From an uncultured Anaerosolibacter sp. (GTDB taxonomy: Bacteria > Bacillota_A > Clostridia > Peptostreptococcales > Thermotaleaceae): DNA of 27,550 nucleotides. A model generated the notes under the pieces. It searched no databases. It was given only the letters and a program-made list of their open reading frames with translations, and had not been told where the DNA came from. Every line of letters starts with the position of its first letter. The stretch's first letter is position 1. Below are positions 14,896-22,178 of the stretch, piece after piece. Position numbers and translations under genes: made by a program. The DNA lies in NCBI GenBank assembly GCA_937948705.1, contig CALECF010000018.1:1-27550 (forward strand), given 5' to 3'.

Positions 14896-15231
14896 TTATA
14901 AGCTATCTACAGCTTGCTTTTTGCTTTCGAATTTTTTCACAATATTAAACAGTCCTGACATTTTAAATATTCTCTCTACCCGGCTATTGATATTTACTAC
15001 GGCTACTTCGCCCCCCATTTTACTCACTTTTTTGTATCTTCCGATGACAACGCCAATACCCGAGCTATCCATGAAATTCATTCCTGATAAGTCAAAAATG
15101 ATATTTTTCACACCATATTGATCTATTTCCCTGTCAATCTCATCTCGAATCTCTTCTGATGAATGATGATCCAGCTCTCCATCCAGCTTAATAATTAGGT
15201 TCTTATTGATGTTTTCAAAGCTAAGACGCAA
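14896..15231 (-). CDS. spoIIAA: Anti-sigma-F factor antagonist (SpoIIAA)
   Basis: This 111-residue STAS-domain protein has [12 protein letters not shown] near residues 18-29 and the phosphorylation loop [21 protein letters not shown]56, directly after D55, corresponds to the serine phosphorylated by SpoIIAB in Bacillus. Unphosphorylated SpoIIAA frees sigma-F. The start is TTG at 15231, preceded by AAAGGAGGGG; no ATG is nearby. It is the first gene of the spoIIA operon; dacF, which precedes it in B. subtilis, is absent. Confidence 0.96.
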   Translation of the reverse strand: MRLSFENINKNLIIKLDGELDHHSSEEIRDEIDREIDQYGVKNIIFDLSGMNFMDSSGIGVVIGRYKKVSKMGGEVAVVNINSRVERIFKMSGLFNIVKKFESKKQAVDSL

Positions 15232-15282
15232 TTCAACCCCTCCTTTACCTCACCTTATGTATCTTTTTTTAGCACCTATTAC

Positions 15283-15311
15283 TTATTCTTTAATGCAATG
15301 CTTTTTCCTTC
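15283..15311 (-). promoter_or_regulatory. Sigma-H promoter of spoIIA, with overlapping possible Spo0A box
   Basis: The minus strand reads GAAGGAAAA (15303-15311), an 11-nt spacer, then AAAGAATAA (15283-15291). Both boxes fit the sigma-H consensus RNAGGAWWW-N11/12-RNNGAATWW without mismatch. TTCATCGAA overlapping the -35 matches the Spo0A box TTTGTCGAA at 7 of 9 positions. The Bacillus spoIIA promoter is likewise sigma-H-dependent and Spo0A-activated. The leader is about 45-50 nt. Confidence 0.8.
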
Positions 15312-15454
15312 GATGAAAAATGGCTAGTTTTGTAACTTGCACTGACTTTTTTTATCATAAAATGCAAGATTAAGGCGAATCACCAAACCCAGCTATCTAT
15401 TATGCCCTAAGATGCGAGGATTATTCATATCTTTCAAAAAAAATGCTAAAATAA

Positions 15455-15483
15455 ATAAAAAAAAAGAGACACATTGTCTCTCT
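15455..15483 (-). terminator. Terminator after the holin-family gene
   Basis: The minus strand reads AGAGACA-ATG-TGTCTCT followed by a run of nine T. It begins about 5 nt after the stop at 15488 and closes the nifZ-thiI unit. Confidence 0.85.
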
Positions 15484-15487
15484 GATC

Positions 15488-15838
15488 TTAATCTTTTTTG
15501 ACTCCTAAGATACCGCTTAGCAGCATATGAACGATACTTAATACAATAGAAGCCAATATCGCCGTCAACAATCCATTAATCATAAACCCACCGACAAAGC
15601 CTGCTGTCATTTTTAAAACAATACCATTGATGACCAATGTGAATAATCCCAGGGTCAAAATATTGATTGGTAATGTAAATAAAATGATGATTGGCTTAAC
15701 AATCATATTGGCAATTCCTAAAATTACTGCAGCCAGCATAGCTGCTGCAAAACCTGCAATGTAGATGTCTTCAAAAAGAGCAGCAGTAATATATATGGAT
15801 ACAGCACTGGCTACCCATCTCAACAAGAATTTTGTCAT
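15488..15838 (-). CDS. Phage-holin-family-4-like small membrane protein (YvlD-like)
   Basis: This 116-residue protein has four hydrophobic helices. It contains AAVILGIANMIVKPIIILFTLPINILTLGLFTLVINGI, the conserved core (N-x-x-(V/L)-(K/R)-P-(I/L)-...-LP-(I/L)-...-LG) of the bacterial four-TM family annotated as phage holin family 4/COG1950. Despite the name, members are chromosomal inner-membrane proteins of unknown role, often linked to envelope stress. ATG at 15838 follows AGGGGG. It lies 34 nt behind thiI and is probably co-transcribed with it. Confidence 0.88.
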   Translation of the reverse strand: MTKFLLRWVASAVSIYITAALFEDIYIAGFAAAMLAAVILGIANMIVKPIIILFTLPINILTLGLFTLVINGIVLKMTAGFVGGFMINGLLTAILASIVLSIVHMLLSGILGVKKD

Positions 15839-15872
15839 GCTAAATTCCCCCTTTAGGCCATTTATATGATAG

Positions 15873-17048
15873 CTATGCTTCAGCTGATATCCTTATTACT
15901 TCGATATCTGCAATAGCTTTTTCAATTAAACCTTCTACATCCAGTTTATTCTCAGACCCTTTAATTCTTTCCACTTTTGGCTTTATTACAGGTCTTTTAG
16001 GTAAAAATACTGTACAACAGTCCTCATAGGGCAGTATAGATGTTTCAAAAGTACCGATTTTCTTTGCGATATCTACAATATCTACCTTATCCATGGCAAT
16101 CAAAGGACGGAATACTGGTAGGGTAACCGCTTCGTTGGTTACTGTTAAACCTTCTATCGTCTGACTAGCCACCTGACCTATACTTTCACCAGTAATTAAA
16201 GCATCACAACCGTTGTTTTTAGCAATTTGCTCAGCAATTTTCATCATAAATCTTCTAGAGAGAATTGTCATTTCCTCTTCTGGACATTTTTCATTAATTT
16301 CCTTTTGAATAGGTAATAGGTTTACAGAATGAAGACGAATGGTACCACAGTAGATAGCAAGAATTCTAGCTAAATCCATCACTTTCTCTTTTGCACGATC
16401 GCTGGTGAAAGGATAGCTATGATAGTGTATTGCTTCTATTTCTACACCCCGCTTGGCCATCATCCATCCTGCCACAGGACTATCAATACCACCTGAGAGA
16501 AGAAGCATCCCCTTACCATTTGTACCCAATGGTAGACCTCCAAAACCGGGAATTTTCTCTGAATATATATATGCTTTGTCCCGCACATCAATATGGACAA
16601 ATAGCTCCGGTTTATGAACATCTACCTTTAGCCCCTCTACACCCTGTAATATATAGCCTCCAACCTCTCTACATATCTCAGGAGAATTGAGTGGAAAGCT
16701 CTTATCCCCTCTACGACTTTCTACTTTAAAGGTTTTAAACTGACCTTCTTCAACCCTCTCTAATGCATGCTTAAGGGCTGTTTCCTTAATAATCTCAAGA
16801 TCAGCCTCCACTTTCCAAGCAGGACTAACAGATACAATACCGAACACTTTTACAACCCGGGCGATCATTTCTTCCTCATCCTGTCCATCCAATTCCACAA
16901 AAATCAATCCATTGGATTTATGTACCCTTGCATTCCCTAAGTCCTTAATATTTGCTTGTATATGTTTTACAAGCTTTTGTTCAAAATAAGACTTATTCAA
17001 CCCTTTTAGCGCAATCTCACCGTATCTTACTATCAGTGCCCTTTTCAT
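15873..17048 (-). CDS. thiI: tRNA uracil 4-sulfurtransferase ThiI (short form, no rhodanese domain)
   Basis: This 391-residue enzyme makes 4-thiouridine at tRNA position 8 and can feed sulfur to thiamine synthesis. The N-terminal ferredoxin-like part starts [25 protein letters not shown] spans about 60-165, and the PP-loop ATPase has S185[16 protein letters not shown]. The ends [13 protein letters not shown] (341-353) and a short tail show that the C-terminal rhodanese domain of E. coli ThiI is missing, as in B. subtilis. There the adjacent cysteine desulfurase NifZ delivers sulfur directly, and the same partner lies 4 nt upstream here. ATG at 17048 follows GAGGTG, which overlaps the nifZ stop. 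Confidence 0.96.
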   Translation of the reverse strand: MKRALIVRYGEIALKGLNKSYFEQKLVKHIQANIKDLGNARVHKSNGLIFVELDGQDEEEMIARVVKVFGIVSVSPAWKVEADLEIIKETALKHALERVEEGQFKTFKVESRRGDKSFPLNSPEICREVGGYILQGVEGLKVDVHKPELFVHIDVRDKAYIYSEKIPGFGGLPLGTNGKGMLLLSGGIDSPVAGWMMAKRGVEIEAIHYHSYPFTSDRAKEKVMDLARILAIYCGTIRLHSVNLLPIQKEINEKCPEEEMTILSRRFMMKIAEQIAKNNGCDALITGESIGQVASQTIEGLTVTNEAVTLPVFRPLIAMDKVDIVDIAKKIGTFETSILPYEDCCTVFLPKRPVIKPKVERIKGSENKLDVEGLIEKAIADIEVIRISAEA

Positions 17049-17052
17049 ACAA

Positions 17053-18210
17053 TCACCTCATCATAATCTTTCTTAATTCTTCAACATGTCTTTTAAGTCC
17101 TTCAATGGCATAATCAACCTCATCCATGGTATTATTGTAGGAGAAGCTAAATCGTATGGCCCCTTCGATCTCATCATTTTTCAATTTCATTGCTTTAAGT
17201 ACATGGCTCTGGCTATTTTTTTTAGATGAACAGGCAGAACCTGTTGAAACATATATCCCATCCTGTTCCAAGCTGTGGAGCAAAACCTCTCCCCGAATTC
17301 CCATAAAGCTTACATTTAAAATATGTGGGGCCCCTTCATTTCCTTCCAAACCATTTACCTTTATATTTGGAATTTCATTCTTTATCTGTCCAATAAACCT
17401 ATTTTTCAATCCTATCAAATGTTCTTGATTCGTGCTCATATCTTCCCATATTTTCTCTGCAGCAACGCCTAGACCTAGAATACCTGGCACATTCTCTGTC
17501 CCTGAGCGAATGCCAGTTTCTTGGCTTCCTCCCAAGAAAAGGGGGGATATTTTCATTCCCTTTCTCACGAACATGGCACCAATTCCTTTAGGCCCATGGA
17601 TCTTATGTCCACTAATAGATAGCAAATCAATTCCAAGCCTACCCAAATTAAGCTTTAATTTCCCGAAGGACTGAATGGCATCTACATGGAAGATCGGTCT
17701 TGATTCTAAACGTTGTAAAATCTTACCAACCTCTTCTATAGGCTGAATGGTGCCTACTTCATTATTCACATGCATGAGACTAATCATCAGCGTGTTTTCT
17801 GTTATCGCTTCATGGAGTTGTTTTAAGTCTATTTTTCCCCATTCATCCACATCTATATATATTACTTCAAACCCTCTTGCCTCTAAGCTTTTAAATACAT
17901 TCAGAACAGAAGGGTGTTCTATTCTGCTGGTAATGATCCTATTTCCCTTCCTCTTATTTCCTTCAATTACACCAAGAATAGCTATATTGTTGGCCTCTGT
18001 TCCACCTGAGGTAAATATAATTTCTTCATCCTTTACGCCTAAAGCCCTTGCAACTTGCTTTCTGGCCGTTTTGATCAACTTTTCAACCTCTACTCCTTTT
18101 CGGTGCAATGAGGAGGGATTCCCATAATACTCTCGTAACGCTTTTACCATGATTTCAATAACTTCCTCTGAAGATTTCGTTGTCGCACTATTATCCAAAT
18201 ATGCTTCCAC
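17053..18210 (-). CDS. nifZ: Cysteine desulfurase (NifS/IscS family, NifZ-type partner of ThiI)
   Basis: This 385-residue PLP enzyme (class V aminotransferase fold) takes sulfur from cysteine as a protein persulfide. It starts [21 protein letters not shown] see R-I-EHPSV (His about 99), [11 protein letters not shown], the PLP lysine in [12 protein letters not shown] (K203) and the catalytic cysteine in [10 protein letters not shown] (C327). The start is GTG at 18210, behind GGGAGAG at 7 nt. The frame stays open to 18294, but the promoter lies in that extension and homologs begin with YLDNSATT. The 4-nt spacing to thiI makes 4-thiouridine synthesis the likely main role. Confidence 0.94.
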   Translation of the reverse strand: MEAYLDNSATTKSSEEVIEIMVKALREYYGNPSSLHRKGVEVEKLIKTARKQVARALGVKDEEIIFTSGGTEANNIAILGVIEGNKRKGNRIITSRIEHPSVLNVFKSLEARGFEVIYIDVDEWGKIDLKQLHEAITENTLMISLMHVNNEVGTIQPIEEVGKILQRLESRPIFHVDAIQSFGKLKLNLGRLGIDLLSISGHKIHGPKGIGAMFVRKGMKISPLFLGGSQETGIRSGTENVPGILGLGVAAEKIWEDMSTNQEHLIGLKNRFIGQIKNEIPNIKVNGLEGNEGAPHILNVSFMGIRGEVLLHSLEQDGIYVSTGSACSSKKNSQSHVLKAMKLKNDEIEGAIRFSFSYNNTMDEVDYAIEGLKRHVEELRKIMMR

Positions 18211-18253
18211 AGTAAATCTCTCCCATATAACAAATTTCCCTATGCCTTTCCAT

Positions 18254-18282
18254 ATTGTATCTGAATCTAAACCCTTTGTAAA
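18254..18282 (-). promoter_or_regulatory. Sigma-A promoter of nifZ-thiI
   Basis: TTTACA (18277-18282), 17-nt spacer, TACAAT (18254-18259) on the minus strand. It lies inside the longer open frame and so supports the GTG start at 18210. Confidence 0.6.
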
Positions 18283-18332
18283 GCTGTTCGTCATCAGATA
18301 ATCTTATTATTACCTATTAAACCTTTCCATAA

Positions 18333-18369
18333 CAAAAAAACAATGCACCTTATAAAGTACATTGTTTTG
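18333..18369 (-). terminator. Terminator of the LUD-domain gene
   Basis: The minus strand has AAAACAATGTAC, loop TTTATAAG, then GTGCATTGTTTTTTT. It begins about 5 nt after the stop at 18374. Confidence 0.8.
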
Positions 18370-18373
18370 CTGT

Positions 18374-18991
18374 TTAATATCCTAGTTCTTCTCCAATGAT
18401 AATTACTTCCATCTCTTCAATGCATCCTGGTTTTTTATGAATAATAGTGGTAACATTACAAATACGCTCTGGAGAATCACAGTCTCTACATTCATTCGTC
18501 ACAACGCAAGGCGTCTTTCGATTTAATCTTTTAGCATTAGGAGGCGAAGCATCTTTTCTTAGACGATCCATTGCTTCAATGGAATCATTGCATATCTTAT
18601 TCATACTGCCTATAATCATTACCTTTCGAGGTCCATAAATCATGGCGGAAACACGATTTCCATTTCCATCGACATTTACAACTTCACCTTGAAGGGTGAT
18701 GGCGTTTGCGCTGGTTAAATAGACATCCGCGCGATTGGCTCTATCAATGGCCACTTTTCTTTCCTCTGGTGTGCTCACAAGCCAGTGCCAGTGTACGTGG
18801 TTGCCTGCATCTATGATGGATTCATGGAGCTTCATCTCCATAATAGTCATGGACCCACCAATACCTACATCCTTGCCTTTTCCAATCGTTTCTATTATGT
18901 ACTTCTTTGCCTCAGTCGTCGTATCAAAATAACTTGCACTCATCCCATTGCGTTGCAAATTTCCCATCAATTGTTCAAATTTCTCTCTCAT
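18374..18991 (-). CDS. LUD-domain protein (LutC/YkgG-related) with C-terminal cysteine cluster
   Basis: This protein of about 205 residues has the LUD fold. Its DVGIGGSMTIMEMKLHESI segment (41-59) and ADVYLTSANAITLQGEVVNVDGNGNRVSAMIYGP (88-121) are the family signatures; VMIIGSMNKI and a late RL follow. The tail carries PCVVTNECRDCDSPERIC, a C-x5-C-x2-C-x6-C set at 162-178, typical of the stand-alone clostridial form. Bacillus LutC is one of three subunits of lactate oxidase, but no LutA or LutB is near, so the role is open. ATG at 18991 is chosen because GGGGG lies 9 nt upstream; the ATG at 19000 touches the Shine-Dalgarno. Confidence 0.88.
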   Translation of the reverse strand: MREKFEQLMGNLQRNGMSASYFDTTTEAKKYIIETIGKGKDVGIGGSMTIMEMKLHESIIDAGNHVHWHWLVSTPEERKVAIDRANRADVYLTSANAITLQGEVVNVDGNGNRVSAMIYGPRKVMIIGSMNKICNDSIEAMDRLRKDASPPNAKRLNRKTPCVVTNECRDCDSPERICNVTTIIHKKPGCIEEMEVIIIGEELGY

Positions 18992-19024
18992 ATTCCCCAT
19001 CCCCCTATTAACATGCTCAACTAA

Positions 19025-19053
19025 AATATAATACAATTGTCACACAAAATCAA
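19025..19053 (-). promoter_or_regulatory. Sigma-A promoter of the LUD-domain gene
   Basis: TTGATT (19048-19053), 17-nt spacer, TATATT (19025-19030) on the minus strand. The predicted leader is about 27 nt. Confidence 0.6.
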
Positions 19054-19144
19054 GGGTGAATCACCGCTTTTCCCTCTTTTTTCCTAACCCACGCCTTCCT
19101 ACATGACTGGAATACATTTTTTTTTATTTTTTTTCTAAAACGCA

Positions 19145-19173
19145 TTGCTAATTTTGTCGGATTTTGTTATAAT
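19145..19173 (+). promoter_or_regulatory. Sigma-A-type promoter of the candidate sRNA, with Spo0A-box-like sequence
   Basis: TTGCTA (19145-19150), 17-nt spacer, TATAAT (19168-19173). In the spacer, TTTGTCGGA (19153-19161) matches the Spo0A box TTTGTCGAA at 8 of 9 positions. No plus-strand gene follows, so the promoter would drive a non-coding RNA. Confidence 0.5.
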
Positions 19174-19180
19174 TTGTTTA

Positions 19181-19284
19181 GTGGTTATCCCCCTGGTAAC
19201 CTCGATAATATAATTTCTATTCCCAATACCCCTTTTGAACGTAAAACGATGAAAGCACTGGTCCCCGAGGACTGGTGCTTTTAT
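19181..19284 (+). ncRNA. Candidate small RNA, about 104 nt, C-rich single-stranded regions
   Basis: The unit starts 7-8 nt after the -10 box with a hairpin GGTTATC-CCCCT-GGTAACC. An unpaired middle follows that contains CCCAATACCCC. It ends in a hairpin, AAAGCACTGGTC with GACTGGTGCTTT around CCCGAG, then TTTTAT. The terminal stem has two G-U pairs on the plus strand that become A-C mismatches on the minus strand, and the T-run is on the plus side, so the RNA is plus-strand. The C-rich loop and linker could pair with GGGGG-type ribosome binding sites, which are common here. No reading frame with a Shine-Dalgarno fits. The call is a prediction from promoter plus terminator; I know no named family. 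Confidence 0.45.
19252..19283 (+). terminator. Terminator of the candidate sRNA
   Basis: A 12-bp stem with two central G-U pairs and the 6-nt loop CCCGAG is followed by TTTTAT. It might also slow transcription leaving the kinase gene on the minus strand, but there it lacks a U-tract. Confidence 0.6.
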
Positions 19285-19294
19285 CATTATCTCC

Positions 19295-20146
19295 CTAGAA
19301 CCTATAGAATTCGATCATAAACACTGTTTCATGATTATTGCTGGACACTTCGATTTTTCCGCCATTCTCCTCAATGTATTTTTTACAAATACTTAGGCCT
19401 AATCCCTGGCCTTTATCGCTCTTTGTTGTAAAACCTGTCAAAAAAATCTTATCCAGGTTCTCCTGAGCAATAGGAGTCCCTGTATTTTTTATATAAAAAA
19501 GATATTTGAACTTTGTTTCCCGGAGTTCTACTATGATTCTCCGTTGATCGATACTGGCTTCCATACATGCATCGATGGCGTTGTCTATAATATTTCCCAA
19601 AATACTGATAAGCTTCCACGATTCAATCTTTAAATCTCTTAAATTAGCTTCGTTGATCATCTCAATGGTTATTTTCTTTATTTTTGCTACACTAAACTTG
19701 GATTGGAGCAATGCATCTACTTCCAATAATCCTGTGTTCACCTTGATGTTAGCATCGTAAACCTCCTGATAGATTCTTTCCACATAGTTCTTTAGTGCTT
19801 TTGATTCTCCATTTTCAGCCAAATGATGAATCACATGGAGATGATTTAAAAAGTCATGTCTCTGGCTCCTCTGTAAATTGTCTAATGCATATATGTTTTT
19901 TAGATTAACTTGTTGAATCTCATATTCCTTCTCAATCTTAAACACTTCAAATATTCTTCTATTCATATAGATCCCAAGGATACTCAAAAGGATAATTAAG
20001 CCACCTAATGCGATATTTAACTGGTACTCCACCACTGGCGTAAACTTCTCTTTATCAATAATAAAATTATAATAAATAAAAATACCTAACAGAAGGAGCT
20101 GAGCAACATCATAGGCAATAACAGCAATTAAATTTTTATTTCTCAT
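19295..20146 (-). CDS. GHKL sensor histidine kinase (AgrC/CitA-like core), partner of the LytTR regulator
   Basis: This 283-residue kinase has two N-terminal membrane helices (about 7-30 and 42-62) and almost no extracellular domain. A coiled linker follows, then the phospho-acceptor box RSQRHDFLNHLHVIHHLAEN (H97). The ATPase has N-box LGNIIDNAIDACMEA (183-197), an NTGTPIAQENLDKIF segment and G-box DKGQGLGLSICKKYIEENGG. The R-H-D-x-x-N-H-L form is that of quorum-sensing and citrate-type kinases. With only two helices it differs from AgrC (six), so it may sense a membrane or cytoplasmic signal. ATG at 20146 lies 4 nt after the regulator stop, its Shine-Dalgarno AAAGGTG overlapping that stop. 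Confidence 0.9.
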   Translation of the reverse strand: MRNKNLIAVIAYDVAQLLLLGIFIYYNFIIDKEKFTPVVEYQLNIALGGLIILLSILGIYMNRRIFEVFKIEKEYEIQQVNLKNIYALDNLQRSQRHDFLNHLHVIHHLAENGESKALKNYVERIYQEVYDANIKVNTGLLEVDALLQSKFSVAKIKKITIEMINEANLRDLKIESWKLISILGNIIDNAIDACMEASIDQRRIIVELRETKFKYLFYIKNTGTPIAQENLDKIFLTGFTTKSDKGQGLGLSICKKYIEENGGKIEVSSNNHETVFMIEFYRF

Positions 20147-20150
20147 TCTT

Positions 20151-20873
20151 TCACCTTTTACTCATATTTTCTGCACGTTCCACCATCTCTTCCAGTAAAT
20201 CTTTGGCTACACAGGCAGTCTGATCTAAAGCATCAAAGTATATACTATAGGATGTTCTAGTCAGCGGCTTTACACTCCGGATTCTCTCTAGGTTTACAAT
20301 GAAGGATTTATGGGTTCGCATAAATCTATAATCTAACTGTCCATTAATTTCATGCAGCGTCTCATTACATTCTATTTCCTCATGCTCTGTAAAAATGTAA
20401 ATCCTTCTATTTGTAGACTCTATGAAAAGGATATCTCCCAGCTTAATATACCGCTTGTTCCTATTACTCACGATGCTTAATAACTTCTCGTCATCACCCT
20501 TTTCCTTCTTTATGCTACTTTTTATTCTTTCCAATGTTTGAATGATTCTTTCACGACTATAGGGTTTTTGCATATAATCTGTAGCATACACATCAAAGGC
20601 CTCTCCCGTATAGTCTCTATATCCAGTTGCAAAAACTAGGTGTACATTAGGATCCCTTTTTCGAATTTCCTTAGCAGCTTCAATACCATTGATTCCTGGT
20701 ATCTCTATATCAATAAAAATAACATCAGGGCTTAATTCTAGAGAAAAATCAAGCAATTCCAAACCATTCTTCGCTTCTCCAACAACCTTTACATAGGGAA
20801 TTTCATCTAATATTTGTTTCATCATCTTGCGCATTTCCAATTGATCGTCCACAATTAACGTTCTCAAAATCAT
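20151..20873 (-). CDS. LytTR-family response regulator
   Basis: This 240-residue protein has a receiver domain at 1-120 with acidic D9-D10, phospho-acceptor D55 (VIFIDIEIPG), T83 (FATGY) and K103 (QKPYS). A LytTR DNA-binding domain follows at about 133-235, with RYIKLGDILFIESTNRRIYI and the conserved MRTHKSFIVNLERIRSV. Such regulators bind paired direct repeats upstream of targets, often for exoproteins, bacteriocins or metabolism. ATG at 20873 follows GAGGTG; an in-frame GTG at 20882 is part of that Shine-Dalgarno. The cognate kinase follows with 4 nt spacing. Confidence 0.93.
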   Translation of the reverse strand: MILRTLIVDDQLEMRKMMKQILDEIPYVKVVGEAKNGLELLDFSLELSPDVIFIDIEIPGINGIEAAKEIRKRDPNVHLVFATGYRDYTGEAFDVYATDYMQKPYSRERIIQTLERIKSSIKKEKGDDEKLLSIVSNRNKRYIKLGDILFIESTNRRIYIFTEHEEIECNETLHEINGQLDYRFMRTHKSFIVNLERIRSVKPLTRTSYSIYFDALDQTACVAKDLLEEMVERAENMSKR

Positions 20874-21055
20874 TCCTAACACCTCACTGCTATGTATATT
20901 CTATACCCTATTTCTAAATACCTGCAACGGATTACACGATGTACTGATCCTAGGCATGCTACATATAATTATATCAAAGTATCTTTTTTTCTAACATAAA
21001 AAGAAGGTAAATTTTTTCTATATATTATTAAGATATTTGTCCTAGCAGACATATT
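20874..21055. other. AT-rich intergenic region between the divergent regulator and asparaginase genes
   Basis: The minus strand has TGATATAAT (an extended -10, about 110 nt before the regulator gene) and, closer, TTGCAG-N18-TAGAAT. Either could be the regulator-kinase promoter. I see no small gene here. The LytTR protein might bind its own region, but I could not pick out a convincing direct repeat. Confidence 0.3.
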
Positions 21056-21073
21056 CTGTTATGATAATAACAG
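21056..21073. promoter_or_regulatory. 18-bp inverted repeat upstream of the asparaginase promoter, candidate operator
   Basis: CTGTTAT-GATA-ATAACAG has perfect 7-bp arms. It ends 1 nt before the -35 TTGACA and would let a dimeric regulator control the promoter. Confidence 0.5.
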
Positions 21074-21074
21074 A

Positions 21075-21103
21075 TTGACAACTACATTTTTTGCATATAT
21101 TCT
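21075..21103 (+). promoter_or_regulatory. Sigma-A promoter of the asparaginase gene
   Basis: A perfect -35 TTGACA (21075-21080), 17-nt spacer and TATTCT (21098-21103). The leader is about 30 nt. Confidence 0.75.
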
Positions 21104-21140
21104 TTAATTATGCTGAGTATATAGATTGGGAGGTAAACTT

Positions 21141-22136
21141 ATGCCGAATGGAAATAAAGTTGCTATTGTATTTACAGGTGGTACCATTTCTATGAAAATC
21201 GATCCTAGAATCGCGGCAGCAATCCCTGCTTTATCTAGTGAGGAGATCATGTCTATGGTCACCAATATTGATAAGGTGGCAGATATTGAAATTGTTGATT
21301 TTGATAAAATCCCTGGGCCCCATATGACCCCTGAGCGAATGATGGATTTAGCAAAAACCATAAAAATTTTAGTCGCAAGAGAGGATATTACTGGCGTAGT
21401 TGTTACACATGGTACTGATTCCCTTGAGGAAACCGCTTTCCTTCTTGATCTGAATATCGACACCTTAAAACCTATCGTGGTTGTGGGCTCTATGAGAAGT
21501 AGTTCTGAGCTAGGTTATGATGGACCCAGCAATCTTTCAGCGGCCATTTGTACGGTAATTTCTGAACAAGCCAAAGGAAAAGGCGTACTCGTCGTAATGA
21601 ATACGGAAGTAAATGCTGCCAGTGAGGTTACCAAGACACATACCTTAAGCTTAGATACTTTTAAATCCCTTGAGTTTGGCCCTTTAGGGATTGTAGACAG
21701 TGATGAGGTTATCTTCTATCGGGACATTACAAAACATCATCACATTATTACTGATTCTATTGAGAGTAATGTTGACCTGATTAAGTGCGCTGTAGGTATG
21801 GATGATCGATTGATTAAGTTTTGTGTGGATTCTGGCGCCAAAGGACTTGTAATAGAAGCTATGGGTAGAGGTAACATACCTCCTGCCATGGTATCTGGTA
21901 TTGAGTATGCCATTTCCAAGGACGTCGTTATTGTTATGGTTTCCCGCTGCCCGATGGGAAGAGTATTGGATACCTATGGATACGAGGGTGCTGGACGAAC
22001 CCTAAGAAACCTTGGTGTGATATTCGGCGGTAATTTACAGGGTCAAAAAGCTAGAATCAAGTTAATGCTAGCTCTGAGTGTTACAACAGAGTGTAGTACC
22101 ATAAAAGATATGTTTGAAAAAGGCTTTTATAAATAA
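21141..22136 (+). CDS. L-asparaginase, type I/II amidohydrolase family
   Basis: This 331-residue enzyme hydrolyses asparagine to aspartate and ammonia. The N-terminal FTGGTIS places the nucleophilic threonine at T15, and VVVTHGTDSLEETAF gives the T92-D93 charge relay. SMRSSSELGYDGPSNLSAAI and MVSRCPMGRVLDTYGYEGAG follow as in the family. There is no signal peptide, so it is cytoplasmic. The start is ATG at 21141, 7 nt after GGGAGGT; the TTG at 21126 reads through that Shine-Dalgarno. It is monocistronic and ends in a terminator shared with the HD-GYP gene. Promoter and palindrome suggest specific control, but no regulator is adjacent except the divergent LytTR system. Confidence 0.95.
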   Translation: MPNGNKVAIVFTGGTISMKIDPRIAAAIPALSSEEIMSMVTNIDKVADIEIVDFDKIPGPHMTPERMMDLAKTIKILVAREDITGVVVTHGTDSLEETAFLLDLNIDTLKPIVVVGSMRSSSELGYDGPSNLSAAICTVISEQAKGKGVLVVMNTEVNAASEVTKTHTLSLDTFKSLEFGPLGIVDSDEVIFYRDITKHHHIITDSIESNVDLIKCAVGMDDRLIKFCVDSGAKGLVIEAMGRGNIPPAMVSGIEYAISKDVVIVMVSRCPMGRVLDTYGYEGAGRTLRNLGVIFGGNLQGQKARIKLMLALSVTTECSTIKDMFEKGFYK

Positions 22137-22178
22137 GCTAAAAGGAGACCACCTAGGTGATCTCCTTTTAGCTTATTT
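22131..22178. terminator. Bidirectional terminator shared by the asparaginase and HD-GYP genes
   Basis: An 18-bp perfect stem, AAATAAGCTAAAAGGAGA with TCTCCTTTTAGCTTATTT, encloses the palindrome CACCTAGGTG. The stop codon of each convergent gene lies in or at the edge of the stem (22134-22136 and 22177-22179). Confidence 0.9.

Noticed and set aside
19251..19322. 23-codon frame at the 3' end of the candidate sRNA
   Set aside because: No Shine-Dalgarno and it runs through the terminator hairpin into the kinase gene.
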